From: Bradyrhizobium guangdongense
GTDB taxonomy: Bacteria > Pseudomonadota > Alphaproteobacteria > Rhizobiales > Xanthobacteraceae
Length of the DNA: 64,000 nucleotides
Direction of reading: 5' to 3'
Assembly (NCBI RefSeq): GCF_004114975.1
Contig: NZ_CP030051.1
Span: forward strand, 5,952,001 to 6,016,000
Shown: piece by piece, positions 9,774-18,796 of the stretch
How the letters are laid out: each line of letters starts with the position of its first letter
Numbering within the stretch: the first letter of the stretch is position 1
Notes under the pieces: model-generated
What the model saw: the letters and a program-made list of their open reading frames with translations, nothing else
Told to the model about the DNA's origin: nothing
The model's database searches: none
Position numbers and translations under genes: made by a program

Positions 9774-10394
9774 TCAGGCCTTCTGCGCGGCCATCACCTT
9801 TGCTACGGCGGGCCGGTCGGACATGCGCTTGAAATGATCGGCGATCTTCGGCGTGGCGTTGATGTCGACGCTGTCGCCTTCGAGCCAGGTCGAGAGCGTG
9901 TAGAGATAGGGATCGCAGACCGTGAACTGGTCGCCCATCACCCACGGTCCCCTGAACATCCTCTGTTCGATCAGCTTGAAGCAGGCGGCCATGGTCTTCG
10001 GCACCATCGCCTTCATGTCGGCGAACGAGCTTTCTTGCGTCGCCCAGCGCGCGCCGCGCATCTTGTGGGCATGGTTGATGTGCACGGTCGAGCAGAGATA
10101 GGAGTTGAACGACTGCACTTGCGCGAAGTCGAAGGCATCGTCGAGCGGCGCGAGCTTCGCCTTGGGGAAGACTTGCGCGAGGTAGGCCAGCATCGCCGGC
10201 GTCTCTGTCAGGACACCGCGATCGGTGACCAGCGCCGGGACGCGGCCCTTCGGGTTGATGGCGAGATAATCCGGGCTGTTCTGCTGGTTGTCCTTGAAGC
10301 TCAGCCGTTCGGCCGTGTAGTCGGCGCCGGCCTCCTCGAGGGTGATGTAGGTGGCGAGAGCGCAGGTGCCGGTGGCGTAGTAGAGCTTGAGCAT
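9774..10394 (-). CDS. Glutathione S-transferase family protein
   Basis: 206 residues from the ATG at 10394 (GAGG upstream). It begins MLKLYYATGTCALATYITLEEAG, characteristic of beta-class bacterial GSTs, in which a serine or cysteine near residue 10-12 (here TGTCA, Cys11) replaces the catalytic Tyr. The cis-Pro segment KGRVPAL and TETPAMLAYLA follow, and the C-terminal domain carries MGDQFTVCDPYLYTL. A cytoplasmic thiol-transfer or detoxification role is likely. It is unrelated in subclass to the GST at 1714-2394. Confidence 0.87.
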   Translation of the reverse strand: MLKLYYATGTCALATYITLEEAGADYTAERLSFKDNQQNSPDYLAINPKGRVPALVTDRGVLTETPAMLAYLAQVFPKAKLAPLDDAFDFAQVQSFNSYLCSTVHINHAHKMRGARWATQESSFADMKAMVPKTMAACFKLIEQRMFRGPWVMGDQFTVCDPYLYTLSTWLEGDSVDINATPKIADHFKRMSDRPAVAKVMAAQKA

Positions 10395-10536
10395 GTCGGA
10401 CCTCATGGGAAACCCGGAAATTAACGACTGCCGGTCCCGGCGTCCATAGCACGGCATTCTCCGGTGTTGTTACTCTTCGCAGTTGCCCACGGCCGGCCCG
10501 CTGTGCCAAGACGCCTGCAATTGGAGGGGCTTTCTC

Positions 10537-11811
10537 ATGACGGTACTCATCGCCGGCGGCGGCATCGGCGGGTTGACGCTTGCGCTCAGCCTGCATCAGA
10601 TCGGCGTTCCCGTAAAAGTGTTCGAGAGCGTTGCGGAACTGAAGCCGCTCGGCGTCGGCATCAACGTGCTGCCACATGCGGTGCGCGAGCTGATCGAGCT
10701 CGGGCTGCTGGACAAGCTGGACGCCAGCGGCGTGCGCACCCGCGAGCTCGCCTATTTCTCCAAGCACGGCAAACCGATCTGGAGCGAGCCGCGCGGGCTC
10801 GAGGCCGGCTACAAATGGCCGCAATTCTCGATTCATCGCGGCACGCTGCAGCAGATCCTGCTCGACGCCGCGATCGAGCGGCTGGGCCGCGACAACATCC
10901 TCACCAGCCATCATCTGACCGGCTGGAGCGAGACGGCGGCCGGCGTTAGGGCCGACTTCGTCGACAGGGCGACCGGCAAGGCCGCGGGGACTTACGAAGG
11001 CGCGATCATGATCGCCGCCGACGGAATCCATTCCGCCGCGCGAGAAAAGCTCTATCCCAACGAGGGCCCCCCGATCTGGAACGGCCGCATCCTCTGGCGC
11101 GGCGTGACACCGGCAAAGGCCTTCCTCACCGGCCGCACCATGATCATGGCGGGCCACGAGATCCTGAAATTCGTCTGCTATCCGATCTCGAAGGAGCCGG
11201 ACGCGAACGGCAACCACCTGATCAACTGGGTCGCCGAGCGCCATATGCCGCCGACCTATCAATGGCGACGCGAGGACTATAACCGCACCGCCCGGCTGGA
11301 AGAGTTCTTGCCGTGGTTCGAGAGCTGGACATTCGACTGGCTCGACGTGCCCGGCCTGATCAGGAACTGCCCGCACGCCTACGAATATCCGCTGGTGGAC
11401 CGCGATCCGGTGTCGCAATGGACTTTTGGCAAGGTCACGCTGATGGGGGACGCCGCGCACCCGATGTACCCGATCGGCTCGAACGGCGCTTCGCAGGCGA
11501 TCCTCGATGCTCGAACCATCACGCGCGAGATCCTGAGGCATGGCCCGACGACGGAGGCGCTGCTCGCCTATGAAGCCGAGCGGCGGCCGGCGACCACCGA
11601 CCTCGTGCTGCTCAACCGCAAGAACGGCCCCGAGCAGGTCATGCAACTCGTCGAGGAGCGCGCGCCTGACGGGTACAAGGTCGTCACAGACGTGCTGTCG
11701 CAGCAGGAGCTGGAAGACATCGCCGCGAATTACAAGCGCGTGGCGGGGTTCCAGGTCGAGGCGCTGAATGCGAAGCCGCCGATCGTGAGCAAGGACGCGC
11801 GCGCGAGTTAG
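10537..11811 (+). CDS. FAD-dependent monooxygenase, PhzS/salicylate-hydroxylase-like
   Basis: 424 residues; GGAGG precedes the ATG at 10537. Rossmann motif GGGIGG at residues 7-12, the DG-type motif in IAADGIHSAAREKLYP, and the second FAD motif GDAAHPMYPIGSNGASQAILDA. These define class A flavin monooxygenases, which use NAD(P)H and oxygen to hydroxylate aromatic substrates; sequence features are closest to the PhzS-like flavin oxidoreductases. No phenazine genes lie nearby, so the substrate is unknown. It is divergent from the GST gene and alone on its strand. Confidence 0.85.
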   Translation: MTVLIAGGGIGGLTLALSLHQIGVPVKVFESVAELKPLGVGINVLPHAVRELIELGLLDKLDASGVRTRELAYFSKHGKPIWSEPRGLEAGYKWPQFSIHRGTLQQILLDAAIERLGRDNILTSHHLTGWSETAAGVRADFVDRATGKAAGTYEGAIMIAADGIHSAAREKLYPNEGPPIWNGRILWRGVTPAKAFLTGRTMIMAGHEILKFVCYPISKEPDANGNHLINWVAERHMPPTYQWRREDYNRTARLEEFLPWFESWTFDWLDVPGLIRNCPHAYEYPLVDRDPVSQWTFGKVTLMGDAAHPMYPIGSNGASQAILDARTITREILRHGPTTEALLAYEAERRPATTDLVLLNRKNGPEQVMQLVEERAPDGYKVVTDVLSQQELEDIAANYKRVAGFQVEALNAKPPIVSKDARAS

Positions 11812-11830
11812 CCAACAATGGAGCCGCAGG

Positions 11831-11979
11831 CTCCCTCCTTCACCTAGCCCGCCTGCGGGGAGAGGTCCGATTGCATCGAAGATGCAATCCGGGTGAGGGG
11901 GTACAGGTCTCACGGTCACCTCGCGCGTTGAGAGAGGCCCCTCACCCCACCCTCTCCTCGTAAGAACGGGGCGAGGGAG
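11831..11979. repeat. Interspersed CTCCCTC...GAGGGAG repeat element
   Basis: About 150 bases bounded by CTCCCTCC and GGCGAGGGAG. Nested inverted repeats: GATTGCATC (11869-11877) with GATGCAATC (11881-11889), and GGGTGAGGGG (11891-11900) with CCCCTCACCC (11938-11947). Elements of this pattern are common between genes in Bradyrhizobium and relatives. It fills the space between two converging genes and may act as a bidirectional transcript end. Confidence 0.7.
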
Positions 11980-11998
11980 TGATAGAGCGGCGCCCGCC

Positions 11999-12418
11999 TC
12001 ACTTCACCACCCTCGCCGCCTCCAGCAGGCGCTCGCTCGCGCTCGCCGTCGCCAGCACGGTGCCATCCTCGGCAATCAGCTTCGCCTCGACGAACGCAAT
12101 GGTCTTGCCGAGCTGTCTCACCTTCGCTTCGCCGATGATCGGTCCCGGCTTCGCGGGCGCCAGGAAATTCACGGTCATGCTGATCGTCGTGGTGTAGAGC
12201 CGACCTTCGCTCATCACCAGCACGGCCGGCCCCATGCTGTCGTCGAGCATCGCGGAGAGCATGCCGCCCTGGATGAATCCTGCGGGATTGCAGAACTCAG
12301 GCTTGCCTTCGAAGCCGAGCTTGATCCAGCCCTCTTCTGGGCGGGCATCGAGCAGCCGCCATCCGAGCAGCTCGGCACAGGGCGGTCTCTTGAAGTTGTC
12401 GAGCGCGGTCTTGATCAT
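11999..12418 (-). CDS. PaaI-family hotdog thioesterase
   Basis: 139 residues with GGAGG before the ATG. The hotdog-fold signature is clear: CNPAGFIQGGMLSAMLDDSMG, where the Gly-Gly and acidic residue mark the catalytic helix, then TTTISMTVNFLAPAKPG and AKLIAEDGTVLATASAS. PaaI-type enzymes hydrolyse aromatic or acyl-CoA thioesters in the cytoplasm. The gene is on the same strand as mutY upstream, with a gap of about 50 bases. Substrate is not predictable. Confidence 0.87.
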   Translation of the reverse strand: MIKTALDNFKRPPCAELLGWRLLDARPEEGWIKLGFEGKPEFCNPAGFIQGGMLSAMLDDSMGPAVLVMSEGRLYTTTISMTVNFLAPAKPGPIIGEAKVRQLGKTIAFVEAKLIAEDGTVLATASASERLLEAARVVK

Positions 12419-12469
12419 TGGCAGCCTCCATATCGCACCCGATAGCGCGACCCAGCTGCCAGCGTGCTG

Positions 12470-13588
12470 TCAGGAGGATGGGCCCGACGGCAGATTCAGC
12501 GCATGCGCGATCACCTTGCGCATGACGTTGGGCAGCGCCTCGTCGGCCAGGGTTGCGATCGGCACCCAGCGCATGCCCGCGGGCGCGCGCGTGCGGGGTT
12601 GGGCCTTCGCGGTGTAGACCACAAGCTCCAGCGGGAAATGCGTGAAGACGTGATTGACGACGCCGACCTTGCGCTGCCAGCGCGACAACCCCTTTAAGTC
12701 AGGCGCCTGCTGTCTTGCGGTCGCATCCTCCTGGCCGGCGAGCCAGTTCGAGCCCGGCACCTCGGTCATGCCGCCGAGCAGTCCCTTTTCCGGTCTTGAG
12801 CGGACCAGCAGCTCGTCGCCGCGCGTGACGACGAAGGCGGCGCCGCGCCGCAACGCTCCGCCCTTCTTCGGCGCCTTGCGCGGAAACGTCTCCTGCGTGC
12901 CGAGCGTGCGGGCCTTGCAATCCTCGTTCAATGGGCACAGCGAGCAGGCCGGCTTCTTCGGCGTGCAGATCGAGGCGCCCAGATCCATCAACGCCTGTGC
13001 GCTGTCGCCGGCGCGAGAGTTAGCCAGCAGCGTCGCCGCCAGCTGCTGGATCAGCGGCTTCGCCTGCGGCAGCTCCTCCTCCACCGCAAACAGGCGCGAC
13101 ACCACGCGCTCGATATTGCCGTCGACGGGCATGGTGTGGCGATCGAACGCGATCGCCGCGATCGCAGCCGCCGTGTAGGGCCCGATGCCCGGCAGCGCCC
13201 GCAGGCCCTCCTCCGTGTCGGGGAAGACGCCGCCATGCTGGCGCGTCACCGCAACGGCGCAGGCATGGAGATTGCGTGCGCGCGAGTAATAGCCGAGCCC
13301 GGCCCACATCCGCAGCACGTCATCCTGCGAGGCGTTCCCCAACGCCGTGACCTCGGGCCAGCGCGCGACGAACTTTTCGAAATACGGCCCCACCGCCTTC
13401 ACCGTGGTCTGCTGCAGCATGATCTCCGACAGCCAGACGCGATACGGATCGGATGTCTCTCCGGGCGCAGCCCGCCAGGGCAGCCTGCGGCGATGGCGGT
13501 CGTACCAGGCGAGCAGAGCGATCGGACGCGACACGGTCTCCGACTGACCGGGTTCCGATTTCGCCTTCAGGGCAGATTTGGGGCTCAT
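12470..13588 (-). CDS. mutY: A/G-specific adenine DNA glycosylase MutY
   Basis: 372 residues from the ATG at 13588. N-terminal helix-hairpin-helix glycosylase domain: catalytic Glu in SEIMLQQTT, HhH LPGIGPYTAAAIAAIAF with the catalytic Asp in VDGNIERVVSR. The 4Fe-4S loop has cysteines spaced C-x6-C-x2-C-x5-C (CTPKKPACSLCPLNEDC). A Nudix-like C-terminal domain that recognises 8-oxoguanine follows. The enzyme removes adenine mispaired with 8-oxoG. It is divergent from the DciA-like gene. Confidence 0.96.
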   Translation of the reverse strand: MSPKSALKAKSEPGQSETVSRPIALLAWYDRHRRRLPWRAAPGETSDPYRVWLSEIMLQQTTVKAVGPYFEKFVARWPEVTALGNASQDDVLRMWAGLGYYSRARNLHACAVAVTRQHGGVFPDTEEGLRALPGIGPYTAAAIAAIAFDRHTMPVDGNIERVVSRLFAVEEELPQAKPLIQQLAATLLANSRAGDSAQALMDLGASICTPKKPACSLCPLNEDCKARTLGTQETFPRKAPKKGGALRRGAAFVVTRGDELLVRSRPEKGLLGGMTEVPGSNWLAGQEDATARQQAPDLKGLSRWQRKVGVVNHVFTHFPLELVVYTAKAQPRTRAPAGMRWVPIATLADEALPNVMRKVIAHALNLPSGPSS

Positions 13589-13710
13589 GCTCTTACTGTA
13601 GCGGCAACGTGCCGGCCTCTCCACGTCAGGCGCGCGCCCGTCGCGGGCATCCACGTCTTTCTTCGCCGCGAGAAGTCTGTGGCCCACCCGCCGAAATGCT
13701 ATAAGGCCCC

Positions 13711-14202
13711 ATGGCCAAATTCCCTCCCAAACCCGGCCCCATCAGCGCCAAGCCGCTCGGGATCCTGCTCGACGACGTCTTTGCCGAGGCCTATGCCAAG
13801 CAGGGGTTTGCGGCGCGCGAGCTGGTGACGCGGTGGCCGCAGATCGCGGGGGCTGAGATCGCCGCTCATGCCGAGCCTCTGAAGATGCAGTGGCCACGGC
13901 CGGTCGAGGGCCAGCCGCAGGAGCCGGCAACGCTGGTGCTGCGGGTCGAGGGGCCGATGGCGCTGGAGATCCAGCACTCGGCCGACGTGATCCTGGAGCG
14001 GGTCAACCGCTTCTTCGGCTGGGGCGCGGTCGGCAAGCTCGCCTTCCGCCAGGCTCCCCTCTCGCGCCCCCGGGCCCGAAAGCGGCCCGGGCCGCCGGAC
14101 CCCAAGGCCGTTGCCAAGGTCGCAGAAGGCCTGGGCGCGATCGAAGATGAAGAGCTCAAGTCGGCACTGGCGCGGCTCGGGGCCGCCATCAAGCGAAATT
14201 GA
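13711..14202 (+). CDS. DUF721 / DciA-like protein
   Basis: 163 residues. The N-terminal half fits the DUF721 (DciA) family: LGILLDDVFAEAYAKQGFAARELVTRWPQIAG, then the conserved strand TLVLRVEGPMALEIQHSADVILERVNRFFG. DciA proteins load the replicative helicase DnaB in bacteria lacking DnaC. The C-terminal third is basic and proline-rich, probably disordered. It is the first gene of a plus-strand run with a DsbA-like protein and smc, on the far side of the divergent mutY. Confidence 0.85.
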   Translation: MAKFPPKPGPISAKPLGILLDDVFAEAYAKQGFAARELVTRWPQIAGAEIAAHAEPLKMQWPRPVEGQPQEPATLVLRVEGPMALEIQHSADVILERVNRFFGWGAVGKLAFRQAPLSRPRARKRPGPPDPKAVAKVAEGLGAIEDEELKSALARLGAAIKRN

Positions 14203-14327
14203 GCCTTATTCCGCTGCCAATCTGAACCTGTCCTTGCCGCTCGCCATTGCCTCAAACCACGTTTCAAGCTAGCGACAGGCCGTCCGGGGGGAACTCGGGC
14301 AAAGACCAGCCAATCCGGGAGCCGACC

Positions 14328-14984
14328 TTGATCATCACCCGCCGCGCCTTCACCACGATGCTGTCGCTGACCGGGCTTGCCGCGCTCGCCGGGTTCTCGC
14401 CGCTGCGGTTCATCTCAGAGGCCATGGCGCAGTCCGCCGCTGATGTGGCGAAGCCCGTGTCGCTCCCCGACATGGCGCTGGGTCCGAAGGACGCCGCCGT
14501 CACCATCACCGAATACGCCTCCATGACCTGCCCGCATTGCGCGGCCTTCAACGAGCAGGTCTTCCCCAAGATCAAGTCGGAATACATCGACACCGGCAAG
14601 GTGCGGTACATCTTCCGCGAGTTCCCACTCGACATCAAAGCCGCCGCCGGCTCGATGCTGTCGCGCTGCATCGCCAAGGATGACGCGGCGAAGTACTTCG
14701 CCGTCACCGACATGCTGTTCCGGCAGCAGAACGACTGGGTGGTGAAGAACACCACGGAGACGCTGACGCGGATCGGCAAGCAGGCCGGCCTCACCCAGCA
14801 GCAGGTCGAGACCTGTCTGAAGGACCAGGCCCTGCTCGACAAGATCGCCGCCGACCAGAAATATGCCAGCGACGTGCTGAAGGTCGATTCCACGCCGACC
14901 TTCTTCATCAACGGCGAGAAGATCAAGGGCGAGGCCTCGTTCGAGGAGTTCGCCAAGAAGATCAATCCGCTGCTGAAGAGCTGA
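14328..14984 (+). CDS. DsbA-family thioredoxin-fold protein, Tat/Sec exported
   Basis: 218 residues if it starts at the TTG at 14328, which is preceded by GGGAG and yields a proper twin-arginine signal (ITRRAFTTMLSLTGLAALAGF, cleavage near AMA-QS). An upstream ATG at 14247 would bury the signal 27 residues in. The thioredoxin active site is CPHC (MTCPHCAAF), with cis-Pro in DSTPTFFING. It is probably a periplasmic thiol oxidoreductase of the DsbA/BdbD type. The place between the DciA-like gene and smc suggests shared transcription rather than shared function. Confidence 0.88.
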   Translation: MIITRRAFTTMLSLTGLAALAGFSPLRFISEAMAQSAADVAKPVSLPDMALGPKDAAVTITEYASMTCPHCAAFNEQVFPKIKSEYIDTGKVRYIFREFPLDIKAAAGSMLSRCIAKDDAAKYFAVTDMLFRQQNDWVVKNTTETLTRIGKQAGLTQQQVETCLKDQALLDKIAADQKYASDVLKVDSTPTFFINGEKIKGEASFEEFAKKINPLLKS

Positions 14985-15201
14985 TTCGCTCGTCAAGATC
15001 CTGATTCGCATCTCAAAAGCCGTAGCTTTCCCGGCATAAATCCCTTGGGAAAAGCGGCTTTCGCAGGTTGCCCTCACGGCGCACCGCGGCCATTGTCCGC
15101 CGCATGAGGCGCCCCGCGCGACTCGCCCAGACAGCGACATTGCCTTTCCATGGTATTGTCCCGGCAGGGGGATTCGCGCCTGCCAACAGAGATGCGTGCT
15201 T

Positions 15202-18200
15202 ATGAAAATCACCCGCCTGCGCCTTCACGGCTTCAAGTCCTTCGTTGAGCCCACGGACTTCGTCATCGAGCCCGGCCTCACCGGCGTGGTCGGGCCCAAC
15301 GGTTGCGGCAAGTCGAACCTCGTCGAAGCGCTGCGCTGGGCGATGGGCGAGACCTCGTACAAGAGCTTGCGCGCCGCCGACATGGACGCGGTGATCTTCG
15401 CCGGCTCCGGCAACCGTCCTGCGCGCAACCACGCCGAAGTGACGATGACGATCGACAATGCCGATCGCACCGCGCCTGCGGCGATGAACGACAGCCAGAT
15501 TCTGGAAATCTCCCGCCGCATCGAGCGCGAAGCCGGTTCGGTCTACCGCATCAACGGCCGCGACGTGCGCGCCCGCGACGTGCAGATCCTGTTCGCGGAC
15601 GCAGCCACCGGCGCGCGCTCGCCGGCTCTCGTCCACCAGGGCAAGATCGGCGAGATCATCCAGGCCAAGCCCGAGCAACGCCGCCGCGTGCTGGAAGACG
15701 CCGCCGGCGTCGCCGGTCTGCACGCCCGCCGCCACGAGGCCGAGCTGCGGCTGAAGGCGGCCGAGACCAACCTCACCCGCGTCGAGGATGTGATCGGCCA
15801 GCTCGCAGGGCAAATGGAAGGCCTGAAGAAGCAGGCCCGCCAGGCCGTGCGCTACCGCGAGGTCGCCGCCAAGGTCCGCAAGGCCGAAGCCACGCTGTTC
15901 CACCTGCGCTGGATCGGCGCCCATGCCGATGTCAACGAATCCGGCCAGACTCACGATCTTGCCGTCCGCGAGATGGCCGAGCGGACCCAGCACCAAGCCG
16001 AAGCCGCCCGCATCCAGGCGATTCGCGCCGCCGAGATGCCGGCGCTGCGCGATGCCGAGGCGCGCGCCGCGGCCGGGCTGCAGCGCCTGACCAATGCCCG
16101 CGAGCAGCTCGACCGCGAGGAGGAGCGCGCCAAGGAGCGCGTCGCCGAGCTTGAGCGCCGCCTCGCCCAGTTCGAGGGCGACATTTCCCGTGCCCAGCAG
16201 CAAACCATGGACGCCGACGTCGCGCTGCAGCGGCTCGACACCGAAGACGCCGAGCTGAAGGAAGAGATCAAGTCGCGCGTCGAGAAGCGTTCCGGCGTCG
16301 ACGAGCGCGTCGCCGAAGCCGAGGCGGTGCTGACCGAGACCGAGCAGCAATTCGCCGAGCTCACCACCGCGCTCGCCGACCTCACGGCCAAGCGCAACCA
16401 GCTCGAAGCCAACGTCCGCACTCATCGCGACAAGCTCGCCCGGCTCGACCAGGAGATCGCGAACGTCGCGGCGGAAGAGCAGAAGCTCGCAGCCGAGACC
16501 GGCGGCTTCGGCGATCTCGACGAGCTGACCGCGGCGGTCGAGACGGCCGAGCAGACGCTGGCCGCTTCCGAAGCCGCGGCGCAGGCGAGCGAAGCTGCGC
16601 ATGTTGCCGCCCGCCAGACGCTGGAGGCCTCGCGCTCGCCGCTGGTCGAAGCCGACAAGCGCGCACAGCGGCTCGAAACCGAAGCGCGCACGATCTCCAA
16701 GATCCTCAATGGCGAGACCAAGAATCTGTGGCCGCCGATCATCGACGGCATCACCGTCGACAAGGGTTTTGAGAAGGCGATCGGCGCCGCTCTCGGCGAC
16801 GATCTCGATGCACCGATCGACCCGTCCGCGCCGATGCGCTGGACCAATGTCGGACACGCCGAAGGCGATCCGGAGCTGCCGGAAGGCGTCACCCCGCTCG
16901 CCAATCACGTTCAGGCGCCTGCCGAGCTGACGCGCCGCCTGGCGCAGATCGGCGTGGTGCCACGCGAGCGCGGCGCCGAGCTGGTCTCGCAGCTCAAGAC
17001 CGGCCAGCGGCTGGTCTCGCCCGAAGGCGACGTCTGGCGCTGGGACGGCTTCGTCGCCGCCGCGCACGCCCCGACGGGCGCGGCCCGGCGCCTCGCCGAA
17101 CGCGCCCGGCTCGTCGACATCGAGAACGAGCTGGAGCAGGCCCGCATCGACGCGCAGATCAAGCGCCAGGCGCTGGAGAATGCCGAGTCCGAATTGCAGA
17201 TGGCGGCCAACACCGAAGGCGCCAGCCGCGAAGCCTGGCGCGCCGCGCAGCGCGAGCTGAACGTCGCGCGCGAGCGCCATGCCACAGCGGAGCGTGAGAT
17301 CAGCCGCCACGCCGCGCGCAAGGCGACGCTGTCGGAAGCGCACAGCCGTCTCGCCGCCGACCGCGCCGAGGCCGAAGCCGCCTACGAATATGCCGAGGCG
17401 GGCATCAGCGAGCTGCCGTCGAGCGAGGACACCGAGACCCGCCTCGCCGCCGTCCGCAGCGACATCGAAAACCATCGCCGCATCGCCGCCCAGGTCCGCG
17501 CCGAAGCGCAGGCACTGGCGCGCGAGGCCGAGCTTGCCGACCGGCGCGTGCAGGCGATCCTCGCCGAGCGCACCGAGTGGCAGAACCGCAAGGAGAGCGC
17601 GGCCTCCCACATCGACACCATCCAGGCCCGTATCGCCGAGCTCACGATCGAGCGCAGCGAGCTCGAAAACGCGCCGGCCGTGTTCGCCGAGAAGCGCAGC
17701 GCGCTGATCACCGAGATCGAGTACGCGGAGAACGACCGCCGCATGGCCGCCGACGCGCTCGCCACCGCGGAAAGCGCGATGGCCGAGACCGACCGCGTCG
17801 CCAAGCTGACGCTGGAAGCGCTGTCCAGTGCCCGCGAGGCCACCGCCCGCGCCGAGGAGCGCATGGAAGGCGCGCGGCGCCGGCTCGAGGACATCGAGCG
17901 CGAGATCCGCGACATGCTCGAGGTCGAGCCGCAGGCCGTCGCCGGCCTTGCCGAGATCGAGCCCGGCACCGCGCTGCCGCCGCTGCACGACATCGAGGAA
18001 GACCTCGAAAAGATGCGCCGAGACCGCGAGCGCCTCGGCGCCGTCAATTTGCGCGCCGAGGAAGAGCTGCGCGAGGTCGAGACACAGCACACCGGCCTGG
18101 TCACCGAGCGCGATGACCTGGTCGAGGCCATCAAGCGGCTGCGCCAGGGCATCCAGAGTCTCAACAAGGAAGCGCGCGAGCGGCTCCTGACCTCGTTCGA

Positions 18201-18666
18201 GATCGTCAACAACCACTTCAAGCGCCTGTTCGTCGAGCTGTTCGGCGGTGGCGAGGCGGCGCTGCACCTGATCGAGAGCGACGACCCGTTGGAAGCCGGT
18301 CTCGAAATCATTGCCAAGCCCCCGGGCAAGAAGCCGCAGACGCTGTCGCTGCTCTCGGGCGGCGAGCAGGCGCTGACCGCGATGGCGCTGATCTTCGCGG
18401 TGTTCCTGACCAATCCCTCGCCGATCTGCGTGCTGGACGAAGTCGACGCGCCGCTCGACGACCACAACGTCGAACGGTACTGCAACCTCCTGCACGAAAT
18501 GACCGGCTCGACCGACACGCGCTTCATCATCATCACGCACAATCCGATCACGATGGCGCGGATGAACCGGCTGTTCGGCGTCACCATGGCCGAGCGCGGC
18601 GTCTCGCAACTCGTGTCGGTGAGCCTGGCCGAGGCGGTGGACATCCTCGACCAGAACGTGGCGTGA
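15202..18666 (+). CDS. smc: Chromosome segregation ATPase SMC
   Basis: 1154 residues. ATPase head: Walker A GPNGCGKSN at 31-39, ABC signature LLSGGEQALTAMAL near 1050, and Walker B ICVLDEVDAPLDDHN near 1080. Between them lie two long coiled coils broken by a hinge around residues 510-640 (NLWPPIIDGITVDKGFE). SMC compacts and disentangles replicated chromosomes, usually with ScpA and ScpB, which are not in this window. The ATG at 15202 is preferred over a GTG two codons earlier. Very long antisense frames across this gene are a by-product of its GC-rich codon use. Confidence 0.97.
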   Translation: MKITRLRLHGFKSFVEPTDFVIEPGLTGVVGPNGCGKSNLVEALRWAMGETSYKSLRAADMDAVIFAGSGNRPARNHAEVTMTIDNADRTAPAAMNDSQILEISRRIEREAGSVYRINGRDVRARDVQILFADAATGARSPALVHQGKIGEIIQAKPEQRRRVLEDAAGVAGLHARRHEAELRLKAAETNLTRVEDVIGQLAGQMEGLKKQARQAVRYREVAAKVRKAEATLFHLRWIGAHADVNESGQTHDLAVREMAERTQHQAEAARIQAIRAAEMPALRDAEARAAAGLQRLTNAREQLDREEERAKERVAELERRLAQFEGDISRAQQQTMDADVALQRLDTEDAELKEEIKSRVEKRSGVDERVAEAEAVLTETEQQFAELTTALADLTAKRNQLEANVRTHRDKLARLDQEIANVAAEEQKLAAETGGFGDLDELTAAVETAEQTLAASEAAAQASEAAHVAARQTLEASRSPLVEADKRAQRLETEARTISKILNGETKNLWPPIIDGITVDKGFEKAIGAALGDDLDAPIDPSAPMRWTNVGHAEGDPELPEGVTPLANHVQAPAELTRRLAQIGVVPRERGAELVSQLKTGQRLVSPEGDVWRWDGFVAAAHAPTGAARRLAERARLVDIENELEQARIDAQIKRQALENAESELQMAANTEGASREAWRAAQRELNVARERHATAEREISRHAARKATLSEAHSRLAADRAEAEAAYEYAEAGISELPSSEDTETRLAAVRSDIENHRRIAAQVRAEAQALAREAELADRRVQAILAERTEWQNRKESAASHIDTIQARIAELTIERSELENAPAVFAEKRSALITEIEYAENDRRMAADALATAESAMAETDRVAKLTLEALSSAREATARAEERMEGARRRLEDIEREIRDMLEVEPQAVAGLAEIEPGTALPPLHDIEEDLEKMRRDRERLGAVNLRAEEELREVETQHTGLVTERDDLVEAIKRLRQGIQSLNKEARERLLTSFEIVNNHFKRLFVELFGGGEAALHLIESDDPLEAGLEIIAKPPGKKPQTLSLLSGGEQALTAMALIFAVFLTNPSPICVLDEVDAPLDDHNVERYCNLLHEMTGSTDTRFIIITHNPITMARMNRLFGVTMAERGVSQLVSVSLAEAVDILDQNVA

Positions 18667-18690
18667 TATAGCGACCGTTCCGCACCCATT

Positions 18691-18796
18691 GACGTCATCA
18701 TCCGCGAAGGCGGATGATCCAGTACGCCGCGGCTTCTCGGTTGACGGCACTGTCTCGGAGTACTGGATGCCCCGCCGTCGCGGGGCATGACTGCGG
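18691..18796. repeat. Composite palindromic repeat before the Rsm22-like gene
   Basis: Three nested inverted repeats: TCATCCGC/GCGGATGA (18698-18717), ATCCAGTAC/GTACTGGAT (18717-18725 and 18760-18768), and TGCCCCGC/GCGGGGCA (18768-18787). The phrases GCGGATGATCCAGTA and TACTGGATGCCCCGC are hallmarks of an abundant Bradyrhizobium intergenic repeat. It ends within a few bases of the next start codon, so it forms the 5' untranslated region of that gene. Confidence 0.7.
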